From positions 434,001-498,000 of the forward strand of contig NZ_CAKAKE010000001.1 of assembly GCF_916618915.1 (NCBI RefSeq): a DNA stretch of 64,000 nt, given 5' to 3'. Both the position numbers and the translations under genes were made by a program. Positions 57,772 to 64,000 of the stretch are shown piece by piece. The stretch is from Stenotrophomonas sp. Marseille-Q4652. Its GTDB lineage: Bacteria; Pseudomonadota; Gammaproteobacteria; Xanthomonadales; Xanthomonadaceae. How positions within the stretch are numbered: position 1 is the stretch's first letter; each line of letters starts with the position of its first letter. Below the pieces are notes generated by a model, which made no database searches, was not told the DNA's origin, and worked only from the letters and a program-made list of their open reading frames with translations.

Positions 57772-58434
57772 ATGGATTGGGTAAATATCAGTTTCTGGAT
57801 CTTCTCGATCGTGGCCGGCATTTCCGCTGCGGCCGTGATCAGCGTGCGCAACCCGGTGTATGCCGTGCTGTGCCTGATCCTGACGTTCTTCTCCGTGGCC
57901 TGCGTGTGGCTGCTGGTCGGCGCCGAGTTCCTGGCCGTCGCCCTGGTGCTGGTCTACGTCGGCGCGGTCATGGTGCTGTTCCTGTTCGTGGTGATGATGC
58001 TCGACATCGACACCAGCAACCTGCGCGAAGGCTGGGTGCGTTACCTGCCGATCGGCCTGATCGTGGCTGTGGCCATGCTGGTGCAGATGCTGATGCTGAT
58101 CGGCGTCAAGGGCAGGGCGGTCAACCCGTTCCCGGCCGACAACGCCGCCGCGCTGGCCGCCGATACCTCCAACATCACCTGGCTGGCCCGCAGCCTGTTC
58201 ACCGAGTTCCTGCTGCCGTTCGAGTTCGCGGCCGTCATCCTGACCGTGGCCGTGGTGGCCGCCGTCATGCTGACCCTGCGCCACCGCACCGGCATCAAGA
58301 CGCAGAACCCGGGCGAGCAGACCATGGTCAAGGCCGGTGACCGCCTGCGCATCGTCAAGATGAAGGCCGAAAAGCCCGTCGTGCACGTTGCCGGCAATTC
58401 GCAATCGCAGGACGCCGAGGAGTCTAAGCCATGA
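57772..58434 (+). CDS. nuoJ: NADH-quinone oxidoreductase subunit J
   Basis: A 220-residue membrane subunit with five helices; [17 protein letters not shown] contains the family pi-bulge segment. It has a soluble C-terminal tail of about 50 residues rich in Lys and Glu. A GAGGT ribosome site precedes ATG 57772. The stop overlaps the nuoK start. Confidence 0.94.
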   Translation: MDWVNISFWIFSIVAGISAAAVISVRNPVYAVLCLILTFFSVACVWLLVGAEFLAVALVLVYVGAVMVLFLFVVMMLDIDTSNLREGWVRYLPIGLIVAVAMLVQMLMLIGVKGRAVNPFPADNAAALAADTSNITWLARSLFTEFLLPFEFAAVILTVAVVAAVMLTLRHRTGIKTQNPGEQTMVKAGDRLRIVKMKAEKPVVHVAGNSQSQDAEESKP

Positions 58435-58736
58435 TTACTCTGGGCCACATGCTGGCACTGGGCGCGGTGCTGTTCTGCATCAGCGTTGCCGGCATCTTCC
58501 TCAACCGCAAGAACGTCATCGTGCTGCTGATGTCGATCGAGCTGATGCTGCTTTCGGTGAACATCAACTTCGTCGCCTTCTCGCGCGAGCTGGGCGACAC
58601 CGCCGGTCAGCTGTTCGTTTTCTTCATCATGACCGTGGCCGCGGCCGAAGCCGCCATCGGCCTGGCGATCCTGGTGACCCTGTTCCGTACCCGCCGCACG
58701 ATCAATGTCGGCGAAGTCGATTCGTTGAAGGGCTGA
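58431..58736 (+). CDS. nuoK: NADH-quinone oxidoreductase subunit K
   Basis: A 101-residue, three-helix membrane subunit with the buried Glu of [17 protein letters not shown] and the second Glu in the [18 protein letters not shown] helix, both part of the proton path. Start coupled to nuoJ. Confidence 0.96.
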   Translation: MITLGHMLALGAVLFCISVAGIFLNRKNVIVLLMSIELMLLSVNINFVAFSRELGDTAGQLFVFFIMTVAAAEAAIGLAILVTLFRTRRTINVGEVDSLKG

Positions 58737-58743
58737 TCCACAG

Positions 58744-60852
58744 ATGGAAATCACTCTCTCCAAGAGTCTGTTGATCGCAGTGGTGCTCGCACCGCTGTTC
58801 GGCAGCATCATCGCCGGCCTGTTCGGGCGCCAGGTGGGACGTTTCGGCGCACAGGCCGTGACCATCCTCGGCGTGGCAATCTCCTGCGCGCTGTCCAGCT
58901 TCGTGCTGTACCAGCTGGTCTCGCAGGGAGCCAGCCCGTTCAACGAGAACGTCTACACCTTCTTCGAGGTCGGCCAGTACTCGGCCCACGTCGGCTTCAT
59001 GGTCGACAAGCTGACCGCGATGATGATGGTCGTGGTGACCTTCGTGTCGCTGCTGGTGCACATCTACACCATCGGCTACATGGAAGGCGACCCGGGCTAC
59101 CAGCGGTTCTTCAGCTACATCTCGCTGTTCACCTTCTCGATGCTCACCCTGGTGATGAGCAACAACTTCCTGCAGTTGTTCTTCGGCTGGGAAGCGGTAG
59201 GCCTGGTGTCGTACCTGCTGATCGGCTTCTGGTTCAAGCGCCCGACCGCGATCTTCGCCAACATGAAGGCCTTCGTGGTCAACCGCATTGGTGACTTCGG
59301 CTTCCTGCTGGGCATCGCCGGCGTGCTGTGGGCGTTCGGCACCCTGGACTACGCCACCGTGTTCGCCAATGCCAGCGCGGTGCTGGGCAATGACATCACC
59401 GGCTACCCGGCCGTGCAGATCATTGCCGGCCAGGAGTGGAACGTCGCCACGATGATCTGCATCTGCCTGTTCATCGGCGCGATGGGCAAGTCCGCCCAGG
59501 TGCCGCTGCACGTGTGGCTGCCGGACTCGATGGAAGGCCCGACCCCGATCTCGGCGCTGATCCACGCCGCGACCATGGTGACCGCGGGCATCTTCATGGT
59601 CACCCGCATGTCGCCGCTGTTCGAGCTGTCGCAGACGGCGCTGGACTTCATCCTGTTCATCGGTGCCACCACCGCGTTCTTCACCGGCCTGATCGGTATC
59701 GTGCAGAGCGACATCAAGCGCGTGGTTGCGTACTCGACGCTGTCGCAGCTGGGCTACATGACCGTTGCGCTGGGCGTGTCGGCCTATTCGGCCGCCGTGT
59801 TCCACCTGATGACCCATGCCTTCTTCAAAGCGCTGCTGTTCCTGGGCGCCGGCTCGGTGATCATCGGCATGCACCACGAACAGAACATGCTGAAGATGGG
59901 TGGCCTGCGCAAGTACATGCCGCTGACCTTCATCGGTATGTGGATCGGCACCCTGGCCCTGGTCGGTACCCCGTTCTTCTCGGGCTTCTACTCCAAGGAT
60001 ACGATCATCGAGGCCGCCGAGCTGCACGCCCATGCGACCGACAGCTGGGTGGCCACCTACGGCTACTGGGCGGTGCTCGGCGGCGTGATCGTCACCAGCT
60101 TCTACTCGTTCCGCCTGCTGTTCCTGACCTTCTACGGTCCGGAGCGCTTCCGCGACAACCATCATGACGACCATGGCCACGATGCCCACCATGACGACCA
60201 TGGTCACCATGGTGCACACGAGCCGCACGAGTCGCCGTGGGTGGTGACCCTGCCGCTGATGCTGCTGGCGATCCCGTCGATCTTCATCGGCTTCTTCACC
60301 ATTGGCCCGATGCTGTTCGGTACCGACTGGACCGGCCACGGCCCCGCCGATGGCATCCCGGGGCAGGCGATGTCCTTCTTCACCGGCATCGTTGATTTCT
60401 ACGACCCGGCGCGCAACACCATCGCCGAGCTGGGCAAGGAGGGCTGGCATGGCGCCGTCAAGTTCGCCCTGCACGGCATGACCGTCGCACCGTTCTTCCT
60501 GACCGTTGCCGGTTTCGTCCTGGCCTGGGTGTTCTACATCTGGAGGCCGGACCTGGCGGGCAGGTCGCGCCGGATGTTCGCGCCGCTGGTGTCGGTGCTG
60601 GAGAACAAGTACGGCTTCGACAAGCTGTGGATCAACGGCTTCGCCGGTGGTTCGGTGCAGATTGGCAAGGTGTCGCGCTGGATCGACAGCAACATCGTCG
60701 ACGGCCTGTTCGTCAACGGTTCGGCCCGCGTGGTGGACCTGTCCGCCCGCCTGCTGCGCCGCACCCAATCCGGTTTCCTCTATCACTACGCCTTCGTGAT
60801 GATCATTGGCCTGATCGCCCTGCTGGGCGTGCTGATGCACAACTGGCGTTGA
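58744..60852 (+). CDS. nuoL: NADH-quinone oxidoreductase subunit L
   Basis: A 702-residue antiporter-like proton-pumping subunit. Typical segments are FVSLLVHIYTIGYM, FFGWEAVGLVSYLLIGFW (key Glu), GKSAQVPLHVWLPDSMEGPTPISALIHAATMVTAG (key Lys and His) and RVVAYSTLSQLGYM. About residues 470-497 form a His-rich loop (eleven His in about 25 residues) coded by a short tandem repeat. The long lateral helix lies at the C-terminus. Confidence 0.96.
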   Translation: MEITLSKSLLIAVVLAPLFGSIIAGLFGRQVGRFGAQAVTILGVAISCALSSFVLYQLVSQGASPFNENVYTFFEVGQYSAHVGFMVDKLTAMMMVVVTFVSLLVHIYTIGYMEGDPGYQRFFSYISLFTFSMLTLVMSNNFLQLFFGWEAVGLVSYLLIGFWFKRPTAIFANMKAFVVNRIGDFGFLLGIAGVLWAFGTLDYATVFANASAVLGNDITGYPAVQIIAGQEWNVATMICICLFIGAMGKSAQVPLHVWLPDSMEGPTPISALIHAATMVTAGIFMVTRMSPLFELSQTALDFILFIGATTAFFTGLIGIVQSDIKRVVAYSTLSQLGYMTVALGVSAYSAAVFHLMTHAFFKALLFLGAGSVIIGMHHEQNMLKMGGLRKYMPLTFIGMWIGTLALVGTPFFSGFYSKDTIIEAAELHAHATDSWVATYGYWAVLGGVIVTSFYSFRLLFLTFYGPERFRDNHHDDHGHDAHHDDHGHHGAHEPHESPWVVTLPLMLLAIPSIFIGFFTIGPMLFGTDWTGHGPADGIPGQAMSFFTGIVDFYDPARNTIAELGKEGWHGAVKFALHGMTVAPFFLTVAGFVLAWVFYIWRPDLAGRSRRMFAPLVSVLENKYGFDKLWINGFAGGSVQIGKVSRWIDSNIVDGLFVNGSARVVDLSARLLRRTQSGFLYHYAFVMIIGLIALLGVLMHNWR
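60163..60203 (+). repeat. Short direct repeat coding the NuoL His-rich loop
   Basis: A 14-base unit occurs at 60163-60176 and again at 60190-60203, exactly 27 bases (nine codons) apart, giving HDDHGH twice. This points to an in-frame duplication as the origin of the loop. Confidence 0.8.
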
Positions 60853-60872
60853 CCTGTACGGAATAAGAAGAC

Positions 60873-62381
60873 GTGTCGAACTGGCCCCTACTCAGTGTCC
60901 TCATCTGGCTGCCGATCATCGGCGGTGCCCTGATCCTTGCCGTGCGCAACGCCGAGACCGCCCGCTGGGCGTCGCTGGCCGTCGCCCTGGTGACCTTCCT
61001 GCTCAGCCTGTCGCTGCTGACCGGCTTTGACAGCAACAGCGACGCGTTGCAGTTCGTCGAGCAGCGGCCGTGGATCCCGGCCTTCGATGTCGGCTACAAC
61101 CTCGGCGTGGATGGCATCGCCATCGCGCTGGTGCTGCTGACCACCCTGATCGGCGTGCTCGCGCTGATCGGCGCCTGGGGCGTGGTCAACAAGCGCGTGC
61201 ACCAGTACGTGGCCGCGTTCCTGATCCTCGAGGGCGTGACCGTGGGCATCTTCGCGGCGACCGACGCGATGCTGTTCTACGTGTTCTTCGAGGCGATGCT
61301 GATCCCGATGTTCCTGATCATCGGCGTCTGGGGCGGCCCGCGTCGCATCTACGCGGCGATGAAGTTCTTCCTGTACACCTTCCTCGGCTCGGTGCTGATG
61401 CTGGTGGCGCTGATCTACCTGTACCTGAAGGGCGGCAGCTTCCAGCTGGCCGACCTGTACGCGCTGCCGCTGTCGGCGACCGAGCAGACCTGGATCTTCT
61501 TCGCGTTCCTGATCGCCTTTGCGGTCAAGGTGCCGATGTTCCCGGTCCACACCTGGCTGCCTGACGCGCACGTGGAAGCGCCGACTGCCGGTTCGGTGAT
61601 CCTGGCCGCCATCGCGCTGAAGATCGGTGGCTACGGCTTCCTGCGCTTCAACCTGCCGATCGTGCCGGACGCCTCCCAGGAATGGGCGTGGCTGGTGATC
61701 GCTGCCTCGCTGATCGCCGTGATCTACGTCGGCCTGGTCGCGCTGGTGCAGGACGACATGAAGAAGCTGATCGCCTATTCGTCGATCGCGCACATGGGTT
61801 TCGTCACCCTGGGCACCTTCATCGCGCTGTGGCTGGTGCGTGATGCCGGCAACCCGGACGCCGCCCGCCTGGGCCTGCAGGGCGCCATGGTGCAGATGAT
61901 TTCGCACGGCTTCGTTTCCGGCGCGATGTTCTCCTGCGTGGGCGTGCTGTACGACCGGATGCACAGCCGCCGCATCGCCGATTACGGCGGCGTGGTCAAC
62001 GTGATGCCGTGGTTCGCCACCTTCGCCATGCTGTTCTTCATGGCCAACGCCGGCCTGCCGGGCACCAGCGGTTTCGTCGGTGAGTTCATGGTCGTGCTGG
62101 CCAGCTTCCAGTGGCATCCGCTGGCGGCCTTCGGTGCGGCGACCACGCTGATCATCGGCGCTGGTTACACGCTGTGGCTGTACAAGCGCGTGTTCTTCGG
62201 CGAAGTGGCCAATGCCCATGTCGCCGAGCTTAAGGACATCAACGGCCGCGAGTGGCTGGTGCTGGGCGTGTTCGCCATGGGCGTGCTGGCGCTGGGTATC
62301 TATCCCAAGCCGTTGACCGACCTGATGGAGCCGTCCATCGCGAAGCTGGCGATGCAGATCGCATCCAGCAAGCTGCTGTGA
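60873..62381 (+). CDS. nuoM: NADH-quinone oxidoreductase subunit M
   Basis: A 502-residue antiporter-like subunit. The motif FFEAMLIPMFLIIGVWG holds the key Glu, VKVPMFPVHTWLPDAHVEAPTAGSVILAA the key Lys, and KKLIAYSSIAHMG the second Lys. The start is GTG 60873 after a GAATAAGAAG site; nuoL ends 20 bases upstream. Confidence 0.96.
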   Translation: MSNWPLLSVLIWLPIIGGALILAVRNAETARWASLAVALVTFLLSLSLLTGFDSNSDALQFVEQRPWIPAFDVGYNLGVDGIAIALVLLTTLIGVLALIGAWGVVNKRVHQYVAAFLILEGVTVGIFAATDAMLFYVFFEAMLIPMFLIIGVWGGPRRIYAAMKFFLYTFLGSVLMLVALIYLYLKGGSFQLADLYALPLSATEQTWIFFAFLIAFAVKVPMFPVHTWLPDAHVEAPTAGSVILAAIALKIGGYGFLRFNLPIVPDASQEWAWLVIAASLIAVIYVGLVALVQDDMKKLIAYSSIAHMGFVTLGTFIALWLVRDAGNPDAARLGLQGAMVQMISHGFVSGAMFSCVGVLYDRMHSRRIADYGGVVNVMPWFATFAMLFFMANAGLPGTSGFVGEFMVVLASFQWHPLAAFGAATTLIIGAGYTLWLYKRVFFGEVANAHVAELKDINGREWLVLGVFAMGVLALGIYPKPLTDLMEPSIAKLAMQIASSKLL

Positions 62382-62413
62382 CCGGCCGTCTAGAGTATTG
62401 ATTCCAGGATTTC

Positions 62414-63871
62414 ATGATGACCACGCCCGTGCCGTTGACCGCCGCCGACCTCATGCCGCTGCTGCCAGAACTGGTGCTGGTCGGCAGCACCTTCGCGCTG
62501 CTGATCCTTGACCTGTTCATCAGCCAGCGCAACAAGGTCTGGACCCACTTCCTGTCGGTCGCCATCCTCGTGGTGGTGTTCGCGATGCTGCTCTCCGGTG
62601 CGGGCGGGCAGGGTGAGGTATTCCACGGCATGTTCGTGCGCGATGCCGCTGCCGACGTGATGAAGACCGTGGTGGTGCTGGTCAGCGGCCTGACCCTGCT
62701 GTTCGGCTTCAACTACCTGCGCGAGCGTGACCTGTACCAGGGCGAGATCCCGGTGCTGCTGCTGTTCGCCACCGCCGGCATGATGATCCTGGTCTCGGCC
62801 GGCAGCCTGCTGATGGTCTACCTGGGCCTGGAATTGCTGGCGCTGTGCTCCTACGCGCTGGTGGCCAGCAATCGCGAAAGCCCGCTGGCGACCGAAGCCG
62901 GCATGAAGTACATCGTGCTCGGCTCGCTGGCCTCGGGCCTGCTGCTGTACGGCATGTCGCTGGTCTACGGCGCGACGGGCACCCTGGACCTGGGCAACAT
63001 CCACGCAGCCGGGGCCGACTCCGAAGAAACCCTGCTGCTGCTGACCGGCGTGGTGTTCATGATCGCCGGCGTGGCCTTCAAGCTCGGTGCCGCCCCGTTC
63101 CACATGTGGCTGCCGGACGTCTACCAGGGTGCCCCGGCCCCGATCGCGCTGTTCATCAGCTCGGCACCGAAGCTGGCTGCCTTCGGCATGGCCTACCGCC
63201 TGCTGGAAGTCGGCGCGGGCCCGATGTCCGAGCAGTGGCAGCAGGTGATCGGCGGGCTGGCCGCGCTGTCGCTGGTGGTCGGCAACCTGATGGCCATCGC
63301 GCAGACCAACCTGAAGCGCATGCTGGCCTATTCGACCGTGTCGCACATCGGCTTCCTGCTGCTGGGCATTGCCGGTGGTGGCGAGCGTGGCTTCAGCGCC
63401 GCTCTGTTCTACGCGGTGAGCTACGCGATCATGTCCACCGCTTCGTTCGGCGCCATCATCGCGCTGTCGCGCCGTGGCTTCGAGGCAGAGAACATCAACG
63501 ACTTCAAGGGGCTGAACGCGCGTAACCCGTGGATGGCCGGCCTGGTGCTGTGCATCATGGCTTCGCTGGCCGGCGTGCCGCCGTTCCTGGGCTTCTGGAC
63601 CAAGCTGATGGTGCTGGGCGCGGCCGTTGATGGCGGCATGCTGTGGCTGGCGATCCTGGGCGTGATCTGCGCGGTGATCGGCTGCTTCTACTACCTGCGC
63701 GTGATCAAGGTGATGTACTTCGACGAGCCGACCGGCGAGGCGATCTCCACCGGCAACAACCGCCTCGTGGGCGTCGTGCTGGGTGTGAACTCGCTGGCGC
63801 TGCTGGTGCTGCCGCTGGGCATGAACCCGATCCTGCAGTGGTGCAAGAACGCGTTCGCGCATTTGTCCTGA
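62414..63871 (+). CDS. nuoN: NADH-quinone oxidoreductase subunit N
   Basis: A 485-residue antiporter-like subunit closing the operon. Signatures include YLGLELLALCSYALVA, FKLGAAPFHMWLPDVYQGAP and KRMLAYSTVSHIGFLLLG. ATG 62414 follows an AGGA ribosome site. No terminator is visible before a strong promoter at 63875. Confidence 0.96.
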   Translation: MMTTPVPLTAADLMPLLPELVLVGSTFALLILDLFISQRNKVWTHFLSVAILVVVFAMLLSGAGGQGEVFHGMFVRDAAADVMKTVVVLVSGLTLLFGFNYLRERDLYQGEIPVLLLFATAGMMILVSAGSLLMVYLGLELLALCSYALVASNRESPLATEAGMKYIVLGSLASGLLLYGMSLVYGATGTLDLGNIHAAGADSEETLLLLTGVVFMIAGVAFKLGAAPFHMWLPDVYQGAPAPIALFISSAPKLAAFGMAYRLLEVGAGPMSEQWQQVIGGLAALSLVVGNLMAIAQTNLKRMLAYSTVSHIGFLLLGIAGGGERGFSAALFYAVSYAIMSTASFGAIIALSRRGFEAENINDFKGLNARNPWMAGLVLCIMASLAGVPPFLGFWTKLMVLGAAVDGGMLWLAILGVICAVIGCFYYLRVIKVMYFDEPTGEAISTGNNRLVGVVLGVNSLALLVLPLGMNPILQWCKNAFAHLS

Positions 63872-63874
63872 TTT

Positions 63875-63903
63875 TTGACACAGAACGGCGAAACTCGTGT
63901 AAT
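63875..63903 (+). promoter_or_regulatory. Near-consensus sigma-70 promoter after nuoN
   Basis: TTGACA (63875-63880, perfect) and TGTAAT (63898-63903, five of six) stand 17 bases apart, the ideal spacing. It points right, out of the window, and begins just after the nuoN stop. By gene order in related bacteria it probably drives the rimP-nusA-infB operon. Confidence 0.8.
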
Positions 63904-63923
63904 ATTCGTCGCCTGTGTTAAGG

Positions 63924-63950
63924 AATGCCGCCTCGCCAGAGTGCGGCATT
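63924..63950 (+). other. Leader hairpin downstream of the promoter
   Basis: An 8-bp stem (63924-63931 with 63943-63950) lies about 15 bases after the expected transcription start. No coding region begins before the window ends at 64000. The last 50 bases contain no motif I can name. Confidence 0.45.
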
Positions 63951-64000
63951 CGGGTCAGCCAACGGTTGATCCAGGGTGGGGTGGCCAAGCCGTCCTTCCT

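Noticed and set aside
63950..64000. A tRNA gene starting at the right edge (GGTGGGGTGGCC-like bases).
   Set aside because: It resembles the first part of a serine tRNA only superficially, and the folding partner would lie outside the window, so it cannot be supported.

Overview
The window is a high-GC, densely coded stretch of bacterial chromosome. It looks like a gammaproteobacterium of the family Xanthomonadaceae; a Stenotrophomonas-like genome is my best guess, but the genus is not proven. The reasons are the protein families themselves, the separate nuoC and nuoD genes, the long periplasmic peptidase and TonB-receptor genes, and the order glmM, tpiA, secG, tRNA-Leu, nuoA-N. Nearly all of it is core housekeeping DNA. 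I see no insertion sequence, prophage, integron, CRISPR array or toxin/defence island.

Layout. 1-1240: two minus-strand NlpC/P60 cell-wall hydrolases, the first cut by the window edge. 1350-6896: a plus-strand run of SlyD-like isomerase, DUF418 membrane protein, FAD amine/amino-acid oxidoreductase, glutathione reductase, alkyltransferase-like DNA-lesion protein and a rhomboid protease. 6974-18852: extracytoplasmic peptide handling, with two adjacent M13 metallopeptidases (one has lost a zinc-ligand histidine), a PYROXD2-like oxidoreductase, and a minus-strand TonB receptor, S9 peptidase and Sel1-like set. 19185-24954: apbC/mrp, dcd, a small membrane protein, a HIT protein, a dienelactone hydrolase, rimO, a DUF3025 protein and greB. 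25059-32787: a rhomboid with a long C-terminal tail, a convergent membrane protein, a HerA/DUF853 ATPase, an MltD-like lytic transglycosylase, psd and a SCO protein.

32955-47369: biosynthetic genes, namely prmB-aroC-ghrB, asd-fimV, a VOC protein, truA-trpF, the divergent trpI/trpBA pair, accD-glmM and an isopenicillin-N-synthase-family oxygenase. 47543-48882: tpiA, secG and tRNA-Leu(GAG). 48995-63871: the complete 14-gene NADH dehydrogenase (complex I) operon nuoA to nuoN. The last 130 bases hold a near-consensus promoter that probably drives the rimP-nusA-infB region beyond the edge.

How the genes work together. The left third is envelope and periplasm biology: wall hydrolysis, lipoprotein and secreted peptidases, and TonB-dependent uptake. 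The middle feeds tryptophan, chorismate, aspartate-family amino acid, fatty-acid and UDP-GlcNAc synthesis. The right third is respiration. Many genes are coupled by ATGA or GTGA overlaps, so they are likely co-translated.

I found no clear new multi-gene system. The items most worth checking are the degenerate M13 peptidase beside its intact paralogue, a 31-codon reading frame wedged with exact overlaps between nuoD and nuoE, an extended -10 promoter inside tpiA built on a rare AGA codon, and the receptor/peptidase/Sel1 cluster.
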